The position numbers and the translations under genes were made by a program. Below, piece by piece: positions 54,481 to 63,271 of a DNA stretch of 64,000 bases (the stretch's first letter is position 1; every line of letters begins with the position of its first letter). The stretch is from the NCBI GenBank assembly GCA_017469925.1, contig JAFUFK010000010.1:62001-126000 (forward strand). The letters are read 5' to 3'. Below the pieces are notes generated by a model. It worked only from the letters and a program-made list of their open reading frames with translations, was not told the origin of the DNA and searched no databases. The stretch is from Bacteroidaceae bacterium (GTDB lineage: Bacteria > Bacteroidota > Bacteroidia > Bacteroidales > Bacteroidaceae).

Positions 54481-55224
54481 ATGTTTCTTACAAAATACAT
54501 TGCCGCCTTTGGCAAATACCTGGACTTGATGGGCAAGACGTTCTCCATGCCAGAGCGCATGAGGATGTTCATGAAGCAGTACATCAAGGAAATGGAACAG
54601 CTGGGCGTAGATTCCATCGGCATCGTGTTGCTGATTTCGTTTTTCATCGGTGCGGTCATCTGCATCCAGATTAAGCTGAACATCCAAAGCCCTTGGATGC
54701 CGAACTTCACGACGGGCTACACGACGCGTGAAATCATGGTGCTGGAGTTCTCCTCGAGTATCATGTGTCTTATCTTGGCAGGCAAGGTTGGTTCGAACAT
54801 CGCCTCGGAGATTGGCACCATGAGGGTGACACAGCAAATTGATGCGCTGGAGATTATGGGTGTAAACTCAGCTTCGTTCCTCATCCTGCCGAAGATTCTT
54901 GGACTGATGACGATGATTCCATTCCTGGTCATCTTCAGCATCGTGTCGGGCTTCCTGGGGGCGTATGCAACGGCCTATGCAGGCATCATTACGCCCGACG
55001 ACCTGACGGTGGGCCTGCTTCACTCGTTCGTACCTTGGTTCATCTGGATGTCGATTATCAAGAGCGTGTTCTTTGCCTTTATTATTGCCAGCGTATCGTC
55101 GTACTACGGCTACAACGTACAGGGCGGTTCGTTCGACGTGGGCAAGGCTTCGACGAATGCCGTCGTCTCGAGCAGCATGCTCATCCTGTTTGCCGATATA
55201 TTCCTAACGCAACTGTTGTCATGA
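54481..55224 (+). CDS. mlaE: MlaE-like ABC permease
   Basis: A 247-residue inner-membrane permease of the phospholipid-trafficking MlaE/YrbE family. It has about five membrane helices and the conserved EFSSSIMCLILAGKVGSNIASEIGTMRVTQQIDALEIMGVN region. It works with an ATPase and an MCE-domain protein to move phospholipids between membranes. The ATPase gene follows with a 4-base overlap; no MCE protein is within the window. Confidence 0.93.
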   Translation: MFLTKYIAAFGKYLDLMGKTFSMPERMRMFMKQYIKEMEQLGVDSIGIVLLISFFIGAVICIQIKLNIQSPWMPNFTTGYTTREIMVLEFSSSIMCLILAGKVGSNIASEIGTMRVTQQIDALEIMGVNSASFLILPKILGLMTMIPFLVIFSIVSGFLGAYATAYAGIITPDDLTVGLLHSFVPWFIWMSIIKSVFFAFIIASVSSYYGYNVQGGSFDVGKASTNAVVSSSMLILFADIFLTQLLS

Positions 55225-55985
55225 TTACTATCAACCACCTATACAAGTCGTTTGAGGACAAGGACGTCCTGGAGGACATCAACGCCACCTTCGAGGATGG
55301 CAAGACCAACCTCATCATCGGCCAAAGCGGAAGCGGAAAGACGGTCCTGATGAAGAATATCGTCGGCCTGTTTGAGCCCACGCGAGGCGAGATACTATAC
55401 GACGGGCGCGACTTCGTCAAGATGTCGAAGAAGGAACGCGTGATGCTGCGCCGCGAAATGGGCATGATATTCCAGAGTGCAGCCCTGTTCGACTCGATGA
55501 CGGTGCTGGAAAACGTCATGTTCCCCCTCGACATGTTCTCGGACAAGAACGAGGCCGACCGCATCCGTCGTGCCAAGTTCTGCCTCGACCGCGTCAACCT
55601 GAAAGGTGCCGAGGAGAAGATGCCTGGCGAAATCTCGGGTGGCATGCAGAAGCGCGTGGCCATTGCCCGTGCCATTGCCCTAAACCCGAAATACCTGTTC
55701 TGTGACGAACCCAACTCGGGCCTCGACCCTAAGACATCGCTCGTCATCGACGAACTCATCCACAGCATCACCCACGAGTATAAGACGACCACCATCATGA
55801 ATACCCACGACATGAACTCCGTCATGGGCATTGGTGAGAACATCATCTACATCCACGAAGGTACGGTCGGATGGACGGGCACGAAGGACGAAATCATGAC
55901 TTCGACGAACGAGAAGCTGAACTCGTTCATCTTCGCCAGCGACCTGTTCCGAAAGGTCAAGGAGGCCAATCAGGAACAAGAATAA
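55221..55985 (+). CDS. mlaF: MlaF-like ABC transporter ATP-binding protein
   Basis: A 254-residue ATPase partner of MlaE. Walker A is GQSGSGKT, the signature is ISGGMQKR and Walker B ends LFCDEPNSGLD. The MGMIFQSAALFDSMTV sequence is typical of this family. The ATG at 55221 overlaps the mlaE stop (ATGA); a longer in-frame extension runs antiparallel to nothing and is inside mlaE, so it is rejected. Confidence 0.93.
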   Translation: MITINHLYKSFEDKDVLEDINATFEDGKTNLIIGQSGSGKTVLMKNIVGLFEPTRGEILYDGRDFVKMSKKERVMLRREMGMIFQSAALFDSMTVLENVMFPLDMFSDKNEADRIRRAKFCLDRVNLKGAEEKMPGEISGGMQKRVAIARAIALNPKYLFCDEPNSGLDPKTSLVIDELIHSITHEYKTTTIMNTHDMNSVMGIGENIIYIHEGTVGWTGTKDEIMTSTNEKLNSFIFASDLFRKVKEANQEQE

Positions 55986-56023
55986 AAAAGGAAAACACCG
56001 GAAGAAATCTTCCTCCCCCCCGG

Positions 56024-56410
56024 CTACTTCATGCGCCACCCTTCGTCCGTAAGGACAAGGGGCAGGGAGACTTGTTCGCGGGTGCTGTCGCCAAAGAGCA
56101 CCTCGAGGAAGACGTGGGCCAGACGGCCGTCGATGACGGTATCGCGCAAGGCCGTAGCAGAGAGTATGCCCTGGCGGCTCTGCTCCTCGCGGTCGAGGTA
56201 TTGCAGGAACATGTCGCGCAGTTGCGACCTGTACTCCTCAGGCAACTGGTCGTAGTCGGCCATCCCCCGCATGTAATGGTCAACATCGCCCTTGGCCAGA
56301 TAACTATAATAGCGCTCAGCGGCCTCGCTGGGCGTATTTTCCTTATGCCGACAGGCTGTGAGGAGGAGCGAGGCCAGCCCAACCACGAATAACAAAGCGG
56401 TCCGTTTCAT
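56024..56410 (-). CDS. Small DUF4878-like lipoprotein
   Basis: A 128-residue lipoprotein (lipobox LTAC). The remainder (SEAAERYYSYLAKGDVDHYMRGM, and VFLEVLFGDSTREQVSLPLVLTDEGWRMK) looks like the DUF4878/NTF2-like fold found in many Bacteroidetes lipoproteins. The ATG at 56410 is chosen because earlier codons lie in der. It follows der by one base and so is the last gene of that operon. Confidence 0.7.
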   Translation of the reverse strand: MKRTALLFVVGLASLLLTACRHKENTPSEAAERYYSYLAKGDVDHYMRGMADYDQLPEEYRSQLRDMFLQYLDREEQSRQGILSATALRDTVIDGRLAHVFLEVLFGDSTREQVSLPLVLTDEGWRMK

Positions 56411-56411
56411 G

Positions 56412-57725
56412 CTACTTCTGTCTGATGAATACATTGATGGGGCAACCCGTGAACTCCCAACGCTCGCGTATCTTATTCTCGAGGAAACGGCGATAAGGCT
56501 CGCGCACGTACTGGGGCAGGTTGGCATAGAAGACAAAAGTCGGCACGCGCGTTTCGGGCACCTGCATGCAATACTTAATCTTGATGTACTTACCCTTAAT
56601 CGATGGGGGCGGGAAGGCCTCGATGAGGGGCAGCATCTCCTCGTTCAACTTGGCCGTAGAGACGCGACGAATGCGATTGTCATAGACGCGCTTAGCCTCC
56701 TCCAGGATGCGGAAGATGCGCTGTTTCGTCAGTGCCGACGAGAAGATGATGGGGAAGTCCGTGAAGGGGGCCATACGCTCGCGAATGGCAGCGATGAAGG
56801 TGTCCATGACTCGTTGGTCCTTTTCGGGCACCAGGTCCCACTTGTTCACCACCACGACAAGGCTCTTCTGGTTTCGCTGGATGAGTTGGAAGATGTTCAT
56901 ATCCTGCCCCTCGATGCCGCGTGTGGCATCAATCATCAGGATGCACACATCCGAGTTCTCGATGGCGCGGATGGAGCGCATGACGCTATAGAACTCCAGG
57001 TCCTCGGTAACCTTGCTCTTCCGACGGATGCCAGCCGTATCGACGAGCAGGAAGTCGAGCCCAAACTTATTGAAGCGGGTGTAGATGCTGTCGCGCGTCG
57101 TGCCGGCAATGTCGGTCACGATGTGGCGGTCCTCACCGATGAAGGCGTTCACCAGACTGCTCTTACCCACATTGGGACGACCCACTACGGCAAAGCGCGG
57201 CAGATTGATGTCGTCCTGTTCTTCGGCGGGTTTGGGCAGACGGGCCACAATCTCGTCGAGCAAGTCGCCTGTACCGCTTCCCGAAGTGGCGGAGATGCAC
57301 CAAGGGTCGCCCAGCCCCAGGCTGTAGAACTCGGCAGCCAGATACTGCTGGTCGTTGTTGTCGGTCTTGTTGCAAACCAGGATTACGGGCAACTTGTTGC
57401 GGCGCAGGATTCCGGCCACCTCGGCATCGAGGTCGGTGATGCCGTTCTGCACATCGACGAGGAACAGGATGAGGTCGGCCTCTTCGGTGGCCACAACCAC
57501 CTGCTTGCGAATCTCCTCCTCGAAGATGTCGTCCGAGTTGACTACCCATCCGCCGGTATCCACGACGGAGAACTCCCTGCCCGTCCACTCGCACTTGCCG
57601 TACTGGCGGTCGCGTGTGGTGCCCGCCTCGTCGCTCACGATGGCGTGGCGCGTCTGCGTCAGGCGGTTGAAGAGTGTGCTCTTGCCCACGTTGGGGCGTC
57701 CTACTATTGCTACCAGGTTGCTCAT
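56412..57725 (-). CDS. der: Ribosome-associated GTPase Der (EngA)
   Basis: A 437-residue GTPase needed for 50S maturation. It has two tandem G domains: GRPNVGKST with DTGG and NKTD, then GRPNVGKSS with DTAGIRRK and NKWD. A C-terminal KH-like domain follows (about residues 350-437). Length is normal. It is downstream of era in the yceD-rpmF-fabH-era-der cluster. Confidence 0.97.
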   Translation of the reverse strand: MSNLVAIVGRPNVGKSTLFNRLTQTRHAIVSDEAGTTRDRQYGKCEWTGREFSVVDTGGWVVNSDDIFEEEIRKQVVVATEEADLILFLVDVQNGITDLDAEVAGILRRNKLPVILVCNKTDNNDQQYLAAEFYSLGLGDPWCISATSGSGTGDLLDEIVARLPKPAEEQDDINLPRFAVVGRPNVGKSSLVNAFIGEDRHIVTDIAGTTRDSIYTRFNKFGLDFLLVDTAGIRRKSKVTEDLEFYSVMRSIRAIENSDVCILMIDATRGIEGQDMNIFQLIQRNQKSLVVVVNKWDLVPEKDQRVMDTFIAAIRERMAPFTDFPIIFSSALTKQRIFRILEEAKRVYDNRIRRVSTAKLNEEMLPLIEAFPPPSIKGKYIKIKYCMQVPETRVPTFVFYANLPQYVREPYRRFLENKIRERWEFTGCPINVFIRQK

Positions 57726-57731
57726 AATCTC

Positions 57732-58613
57732 TTAGTCTTGATTGTATCCATAGGCACGCAGCGAGCGGTCGCTGTTGCGCCAGTCCTTATCGACCTTGAC
57801 GAAGGTCTCCAGGTAAATGCTCTTGCCAAAGAACTTCTCCAGGCTCTTTCGGGCCTCGGTCGAGACGCGCTTCAGCGCCACGCCCTGATGGCCGATGATG
57901 ATGCCCTTCTGGCTCTCGCGCTCGACGTAGATGACGCAGGAGATGTGGATGTTCCGCTCCGTCTCCTTGAACTGTTCCACCACCACCTCGCACGAATAGG
58001 GAATCTCCTTATCGTAGTAGAGCAGAATCTTCTCGCGCATGATTTCGGTGACGAAGAAGCGGGCGGGCTTGTCGGTCCACTGGTCCTTGTCGAAGTAGGC
58101 GGGCCCGTCGGGCAGGAGTTCCTTGATGCGTTCCAGGACGTTATCGACGTTGAAGCGGTGGAGGGCCGAGATGGGGAAGATTTCGGCCTGCGGCAGTGCC
58201 TCGTGCCACAGGGCCACCTTCTCCTCCAGCGCCCTCTGGTCCGAGAGGTCTATCTTGTTGATGAGCACCAGGATGGGCACTCGGAGGCGACTGACCTTCT
58301 CCAGGAACTCTTGGTTCTTGTCGGGCGTCTCCACCATGTCGGTGACGTAGAGCAGCACGTCGGCATCGACCAGCGCACTCTCCGAGAACTGCAACATCGA
58401 CTGCTGGAGCTTATAGTTCGGCTTCAGCACGCCGGGCGTGTCGGAGAAGCATATCTGCATCTCGGGCGTATTCAGGATACCCATGATGCGGTGGCGCGTG
58501 GTCTGAGCCTTGAAGGTGGCGATGGAAATGCGCTCACCCACAAGGAGGTTCATCAGCGTCGATTTGCCGACGTTGGGATTTCCTACAATATTTACGAAGC
58601 CCGATTTGTGCAT
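57732..58613 (-). CDS. era: GTPase Era
   Basis: A 293-residue GTPase that binds the 3' end of 16S rRNA in 30S assembly. G motifs are [13 protein letters not shown] and NKID. The C-terminal KH domain contains [22 protein letters not shown]. The ATG at 58613 ([12 protein letters not shown]) matches the family start; one four codons earlier is possible. It overlaps the end of fabH by 22 bases. Confidence 0.96.
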   Translation of the reverse strand: MHKSGFVNIVGNPNVGKSTLMNLLVGERISIATFKAQTTRHRIMGILNTPEMQICFSDTPGVLKPNYKLQQSMLQFSESALVDADVLLYVTDMVETPDKNQEFLEKVSRLRVPILVLINKIDLSDQRALEEKVALWHEALPQAEIFPISALHRFNVDNVLERIKELLPDGPAYFDKDQWTDKPARFFVTEIMREKILLYYDKEIPYSCEVVVEQFKETERNIHISCVIYVERESQKGIIIGHQGVALKRVSTEARKSLEKFFGKSIYLETFVKVDKDWRNSDRSLRAYGYNQD

Positions 58614-59680
58614 ATTTCTTTCCACTCCTCGCGCGTCATCTCGCCTTCCTTGTAGAACTGGGCAGGGCTCTTCTGGGCCTCAGCGGCACCGTCGTAGCCC
58701 CACACCATGTACGAGGCACCCCAGGTGAAGCCGGCCCCGAAGGCCGTGAACACCAGTTTGTCGCCCTTCCGGAGCAGGGGTTCATACTCCCAGAGGCACA
58801 GGGGCAGCGTACCGCCCGAGGTATTGGCCATGTGGTCGATGTTTATCATCACGTGGCTCTCGTCCACACCAATGCGCCGTGCTACGGCCGACTCGATGCG
58901 CACGTTGGCCTGATGGGGAATCACCCAGGCGATGTTGTCCTTCGTCAGTCCGTTGCGCTGGGCGATGGTCTCCACGGCATCCGACATCTTCGTCACGGCA
59001 TGCTTGAAGACAGGGCGCCCCTCCTGATAGACGAAGTGCTCGCGCCGGTCCACACTTTCATGCGAAGGCATCTTAGCCGAACCGCCAGCCGCCATGTGCA
59101 GGTGTTCGTAGCTCTGCTCGACGCGGTAGTAGCCATCGATGAGTCCCACCTCTTCCTGGGTGGCCTCCATCATGACGCAGCCCGCCCCGTCGCCAAAGAT
59201 GGGGCACGTGTTGCGGTCCTCGTAGTTGGTCATCGACGACATGTGGTCGCCGCCGCACACGATGATGCGGCGATAGCGCCCCGAGCGGATGTAGTTGGCT
59301 GCCACCTCCATGGCATAGAGGAAACCGGCACAGGCGGCCTCCATGTCGAAGCCGAAGGCCTGCGTCAGACCCGTGTTGCCGATGACCAGCGAGGCCGTCG
59401 AGGGGAAGTGGTAGTCAGGCGTCGTGGTGGCACAGATAAGCATCTCCACGCTCTGGGGGTCCACCTGCGTCTTCTGGAGCAACTGCCTTACGGCCCGCGT
59501 CATCAGGTAGCTGGTGCCGCTGCCCTGTTTGGGCTTCAGTATGTGGCGCGTCTTCACGCCGATGCGCTCCATTATCCATTCGTCACTGGTATCGACGATG
59601 CGCGACATCTCCTCGTTGTCGAGGATGTAGTCGGGCACATATCCACCGACACCCGTAATCACTGCATTAATCTTTTCCAT
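58592..59680 (-). CDS. fabH: 3-oxoacyl-ACP synthase III
   Basis: Starts fatty-acid synthesis by joining acetyl-CoA (or a branched acyl-CoA) to malonyl-ACP. The triad is Cys117 (EAACAGF), the histidine of IPHQAN and the asparagine of ANTSGG. Length (362 residues) is slightly above the usual ~320 because of a C-terminal extension of about 40 residues. It sits in the classic cluster with rpmF and yceD. Confidence 0.95.
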   Translation of the reverse strand: MEKINAVITGVGGYVPDYILDNEEMSRIVDTSDEWIMERIGVKTRHILKPKQGSGTSYLMTRAVRQLLQKTQVDPQSVEMLICATTTPDYHFPSTASLVIGNTGLTQAFGFDMEAACAGFLYAMEVAANYIRSGRYRRIIVCGGDHMSSMTNYEDRNTCPIFGDGAGCVMMEATQEEVGLIDGYYRVEQSYEHLHMAAGGSAKMPSHESVDRREHFVYQEGRPVFKHAVTKMSDAVETIAQRNGLTKDNIAWVIPHQANVRIESAVARRIGVDESHVMINIDHMANTSGGTLPLCLWEYEPLLRKGDKLVFTAFGAGFTWGASYMVWGYDGAAEAQKSPAQFYKEGEMTREEWKEICTNRAS

Positions 59681-59694
59681 TACTTAGATATTCG

Positions 59695-59764
59695 GAAAAT
59701 GAGAAAATGAGAAAATGAGAAATACGGAAGTCTCTGGCTCCCCCTCTCATTCTCTCATTCTCTC
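59695..59764. repeat. GAAAATGA / CTCTCATT short repeats between rpmF and fabH
   Basis: Three copies of GAAAATGA (59695-59720) and three of TCTCATT (59744-59764) in roughly inverted relation. It is a Bacteroidetes-type intergenic repeat; it could form a hairpin between the two genes. Confidence 0.6.
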
Positions 59765-59782
59765 AATTCCTTAATTTCTTAA

Positions 59783-59962
59783 TTACGCTTCCTTTTCGAT
59801 TGCGACCTTACCACGATAGTAACCGCAGGCAGGACAAACGGTGTGATAGATGTAGTACTCACCGCAGTTGGGGCATACGGCCAGCGTAGGAGCTACAGCT
59901 CCGTCGTGTGTTCTTCTCTTTCTGGTCCTGGTCTTGGACTGTCTTCTTTTAGGATGTGCCAT
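59783..59962 (-). CDS. rpmF: 50S ribosomal protein L32
   Basis: A 59-residue protein: MAHPKRRQSKTRTRKRR at the start and a zinc ribbon with CPNC and CPAC. This is the zinc-binding (C+) form. Although short, it is a standard gene of this cluster, between yceD (61-base gap) and fabH. Confidence 0.97.
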   Translation of the reverse strand: MAHPKRRQSKTRTRKRRTHDGAVAPTLAVCPNCGEYYIYHTVCPACGYYRGKVAIEKEA

Positions 59963-60023
59963 CTCAATTTACTATTTAACAATTTACTATTTTCTCACTT
60001 CATTACTTCCTCGCTTCTCACCT

Positions 60024-60440
60024 TCAATCCTCCCCGTCGCACTCGGCATGGACATGGCGCAGGGGAATCTCCAGTGCAATCATCTCGTAAAGGTGCCAGG
60101 CCACGTCGAGCGTGCCGTCTGCGTAGGCCACCGTCACCAGTTCGCCGTCGTCGTCGTACTGGTCGCCCAGTTTCACCTTCAGCGTTTGCTCTGCCTCGAT
60201 GGGCTGCTGCATGTCCTCCATGCAGTGGTCGCAGGGCAGCACCACATGGCCCTTGAGGCCAAAGGTGAGCTCGAAGGCTCCCGACGTACGGCGCACCGTG
60301 AGCGTTACCTCCACCAGGCCCCGCTGGACCTCGGTCGCCCCGACCTGCCGGAAGAAGTCGTCGTCCACCGTCCACCCGTACTCGGCCTTGTCGGCCTTCT
60401 GGTCTCTCAGATTGATGACGAATTGCTTACTTCTTTCCAT
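60024..60440 (-). CDS. yceD: YceD/DUF177 rRNA-accumulation protein
   Basis: A 138-residue protein of the DUF177 family, which affects 23S rRNA levels in E. coli. A typical block is LPCDHCMEDMQQPIEAEQTLKVKLG, with the two-cysteine pair CDHC and the acidic loop DQYDDDGEL. ATG 60440 (MERSKQFVINL) is preferred over a longer start. It is first in the operon yceD-rpmF-fabH-era-der. Confidence 0.9.
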   Translation of the reverse strand: MERSKQFVINLRDQKADKAEYGWTVDDDFFRQVGATEVQRGLVEVTLTVRRTSGAFELTFGLKGHVVLPCDHCMEDMQQPIEAEQTLKVKLGDQYDDDGELVTVAYADGTLDVAWHLYEMIALEIPLRHVHAECDGED

Positions 60441-60473
60441 GACAAACGAGGGCGCATTGCACCTTTCGGACTG

Positions 60474-60481
60474 CAAAGGTA
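60474..60481 (-). promoter_or_regulatory. -7 element of the yceD operon
   Basis: TACCTTTG on the minus strand, 34 bases before the yceD ATG. Upstream is an ATTGAAAATTAAAA repeat tract. Confidence 0.6.
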
Positions 60482-60583
60482 CAATAAATAAATTGAAAAT
60501 TAAAAATTAAAAGTCAAAAAATGCGCTTTTCCATCAATATTTCCGTCGCGCAGCCCCATTTCGCCCTTAAAACGGGAGGGGGC

Positions 60584-61759
60584 TTAATACTTTTTCAGTT
60601 CGATGCGGAAGGTGGTGCCGCGTCCCAGTTCGGAGCTCTTGACGAAGATGCGGCCCCGGTGGTACTCCTCTACGATGCGCTTGGCCAGGGACAGGCCGAG
60701 GCCCCAGCCGCGACTCTTGGTGGTGAAGCCGGGCATGAAGACGTCCTTGAAGTTCTTGCTCGGGATGCCCTTGCCCGTGTCGGCGACCTCTACGGAGAAG
60801 CAGTCCTGTTCGTCGCGGGCGGTCAGGGTGATGCTGCCCTGGCCCTCCATGGCGTCGATGGCGTTCTTGCAGAGGTTCTCGACGACCCACTCGAACAGGG
60901 GGGCCGACATCTTGACGATGAGCGGGTGGTCGGGCATGCGTACGTGGAGCCGTACCTTGTTCGAGGTGCGGCGGCTGATGTACTGGACGACGTTCTCGAT
61001 GACGTCGTTCAGGTTCTCGGGCTTCGGCTCAGGCAGGGAGCCTATCTTGGAGAATCGTTCGGCGATGCGCTGCAGCCGGCGCACGTCCTTGTCCATCTCG
61101 GGCAGGAGTTCGTCGTCCGGGTAGGTCTCGCGCAGGACTTCCACCCAGGCCATGAGGCTCGAGATGGGGGTGCCGAGCTGGTGGGCGGTCTCCTTCGACA
61201 GGCCCACCCAGACCTTGTTCTGTTCGGCGCGCTTGCTGCTGAGCAGGGCGAAGATGGCGACGGCGGCGAAGATGAGCACGACGCCCAACTGGACGTAGGG
61301 GTAGTAGGCCAGGCGGCGCAGCATGAGGCTCTCGCCGAAGCAGACTTCCATAAACTCCTGCTGGCCCTGCGGCGTAGCGCTGTCGAGGTAGATGCGGATG
61401 ACGTTGCCGTCGCGCTTCATGCCCTGGGCGCGCTGTTCGAGGTAGCGCAGGGAGTCGGCGGCCGTCTTGCCGCTGACGCGCAGGTTGCGGAAGTCCTGGA
61501 CCTGGCCATCGTCGTCGAGCACCACGACGGGGATGTTCTCGTTGCCCTGCAGGACCTTCAGCACCAGGGCCATGTCGGTGTTCTCGTCGTTGTTGTTCAG
61601 CGAGCGCAGGGCCTCGGCCCAGACGCCCATGTTGGTGTGCTCCTCCTTCACCAGGTCGCGCACGAGCAGGTGGGAGACTACCAGCGACGCCACGGCAATA
61701 ACCACGGCGCTGGCCACAAGCAGGATTTTCACCTGACGGATTCTATCGGTCCATACCAT
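60584..61759 (-). CDS. Orphan sensor histidine kinase
   Basis: A 391-residue inner-membrane kinase. Two membrane helices (about residues 9-33 and 154-174) enclose a ~120-residue periplasmic sensor with no recognised ligand. The H box is KETAHQLGTPISSL (His193), the N box ENLCKNAIDAMEG and the G boxes VADTGKGIP and GWGLGLSLAKRI. No response regulator is adjacent, so the partner is unknown. Array E lies upstream of its start. Confidence 0.9.
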   Translation of the reverse strand: MVWTDRIRQVKILLVASAVVIAVASLVVSHLLVRDLVKEEHTNMGVWAEALRSLNNNDENTDMALVLKVLQGNENIPVVVLDDDGQVQDFRNLRVSGKTAADSLRYLEQRAQGMKRDGNVIRIYLDSATPQGQQEFMEVCFGESLMLRRLAYYPYVQLGVVLIFAAVAIFALLSSKRAEQNKVWVGLSKETAHQLGTPISSLMAWVEVLRETYPDDELLPEMDKDVRRLQRIAERFSKIGSLPEPKPENLNDVIENVVQYISRRTSNKVRLHVRMPDHPLIVKMSAPLFEWVVENLCKNAIDAMEGQGSITLTARDEQDCFSVEVADTGKGIPSKNFKDVFMPGFTTKSRGWGLGLSLAKRIVEEYHRGRIFVKSSELGRGTTFRIELKKY

Positions 61760-61795
61760 ACATTATATATAACGCACGCGGGCGAAAAATATTGC

Positions 61796-61941
61796 CTCCG
61801 AAAGGCCTCTTTTGCAAGTTGCGTTAACCTACGCCTGTAAGTTCACGAACCTACGCCTTTATGTTATGTTAACTGATGGGCGTAAGTTAACATAACCTTT
61901 GGCGGCAGGTTAACGCAACTTGCAAAAGAGGCCTTTCGGAG
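61796..61941. repeat. Dyad-repeat array E with perfect 35-bp terminal inverted repeats
   Basis: Units start at 61816, 61839, 61861, 61884 and 61907; lengths are 23 or 22. Cores are of the GTTAACATAAC family, linkers TACGCC or GGCGG as in array A. The ends form a perfect 35-bp inverted repeat (61796-61830 with 61907-61941). The array is between the divergent kinase and C11 protease genes. Confidence 0.92.
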
Positions 61942-62018
61942 CGAGGTTTTTCCGTCCCGAAACCGTTCATTTCCTCTGAGTATTTTCAGGCTCTCAACCT
62001 CGGAAAAATAAACAAAAG

Positions 62019-62050
62019 TTTGCTTTTTCGCTCGGTTTGCACTACCTTTG
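62019..62050 (+). promoter_or_regulatory. Promoter of the C11 protease gene
   Basis: TTTG (62019-62022), 20 bases, TACCTTTG (62043-62050). The ATG at 62057 follows by 6 bases, so the transcript is almost leaderless. Confidence 0.78.
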
Positions 62051-62056
62051 TCCCCG

Positions 62057-63199
62057 ATGAAACGTATGTGGCTGGCCCTGTTGCCATTGCTGACGCTCGT
62101 CGCCTGCCGCGACAAGCACGACGAGCCGGAACCCCGCTGGCAGCGCGTGGTGGTGGTGTGTCTGTGGGGCGAGAACTCGCTCTCGAACTGCCTGCAACGC
62201 GACCTCAACGAGATGCGTCAGGGCTGCCAGGCCATACCCGAGGGGTGCAAGCTGGTGGTCTATCTCGACAACAGCCGCACGAACGACCTGCCCCACCTGC
62301 TCTCGTACGACGCCCGCAAAGGGCAGCAGACGGTACTCGACTACCGCTCCGACCCCGTCAGCACCGACAGCGCCGCCATGCAACAACTGCTGGCGACGGT
62401 GATGAAGCGCTTCCCGGCCGACCACTACGGACTGGTCATCGGTTCGCACGGCAGCGGATGGGTGCCCGTGGAACCGCCAAGGCGCACCATCGGGGTGGAC
62501 AACGGACGGAACACCTACTCGAACGTGGGCACGGAGATGGAAATCCCCACCCTGGCACACATCCTCAGGCGCACGGGGCGGCGGTGGGACTACGTAGTCT
62601 TCGACGCCTGCTTCATGCAGACGGTGGAGGTGGCCTACGAACTGCGCGACGCCGTCGGTTGGTGCATAGCCTCGCCAGCCGAAATCCCCGCCGAGGGGGC
62701 TCCCTACAACCGGCTGATGGGGTCGCTCTTTGCCGAGGAGGACGAGCAGTGGCGCATTGCCGAGGACTACTTCGAGGCCTATCGCGACGAGGGCGGACTG
62801 GTCATCTCGGCCGTACGTACCGACCGCCTCGCCGAATTGGCCCTGGCCACGAGGCCCCTCATCGCCCGACTGCCCCAGTACCCGCCGACCGACGGCATCC
62901 AGCGCTACTACGGCACGGAGTACGACGGGCAGTGGCTACCCGAATTCTTCGACATGGGCAGCGCCATCCATCGGTGGTGCTCCGAGGCCGACTACCTGGC
63001 GTGGCGCTCCGTGCTGCGCGAGGCCGTACCCCATCGCTTCGCCACGGCAGCGTGGACTACGTCGTACGACTTCGTCGATGCACGTATCGCGGACCCGGAC
63101 GTCGTGGGGACCCTCTCAATGTTCATTCCCACCGAGAATGGGCCGCTGAACACCCCGTTCCGGCAGTGCCAATGGTACGATGTAAGTGGCTGGAAGTGA
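62057..63199 (+). CDS. Clostripain-family (C11) protease lipoprotein
   Basis: A 380-residue lipoprotein (lipobox LVAC). The catalytic histidine is His131 (GSHGSGW) and the cysteine Cys185 (VVFDACFM), as in C11 peptidases such as clostripain and PmC11. Substrates are usually Arg or Lys sites. The start at 62057 is chosen because an in-frame TTG upstream belongs to the promoter. Confidence 0.88.
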   Translation: MKRMWLALLPLLTLVACRDKHDEPEPRWQRVVVVCLWGENSLSNCLQRDLNEMRQGCQAIPEGCKLVVYLDNSRTNDLPHLLSYDARKGQQTVLDYRSDPVSTDSAAMQQLLATVMKRFPADHYGLVIGSHGSGWVPVEPPRRTIGVDNGRNTYSNVGTEMEIPTLAHILRRTGRRWDYVVFDACFMQTVEVAYELRDAVGWCIASPAEIPAEGAPYNRLMGSLFAEEDEQWRIAEDYFEAYRDEGGLVISAVRTDRLAELALATRPLIARLPQYPPTDGIQRYYGTEYDGQWLPEFFDMGSAIHRWCSEADYLAWRSVLREAVPHRFATAAWTTSYDFVDARIADPDVVGTLSMFIPTENGPLNTPFRQCQWYDVSGWK

Positions 63200-63214
63200 T
63201 AATTTTGTCGCAGA

Positions 63215-63246
63215 TTTGGCCGTTTCGGATTTTTTTCGTACCTTTG
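63215..63246 (+). promoter_or_regulatory. Promoter of the M23 protease gene
   Basis: TTTG (63215-63218), 20 bases, TACCTTTG (63239-63246), 25 bases before the ATG. Confidence 0.8.
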
Positions 63247-63271
63247 CACCCGATTTTGTGCACATAGGTAC

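Noticed and set aside
55035-55220. N-terminal extension of MlaF
   Set aside because: It lies wholly inside mlaE in another frame; the ATG at 55221 gives the normal family start.
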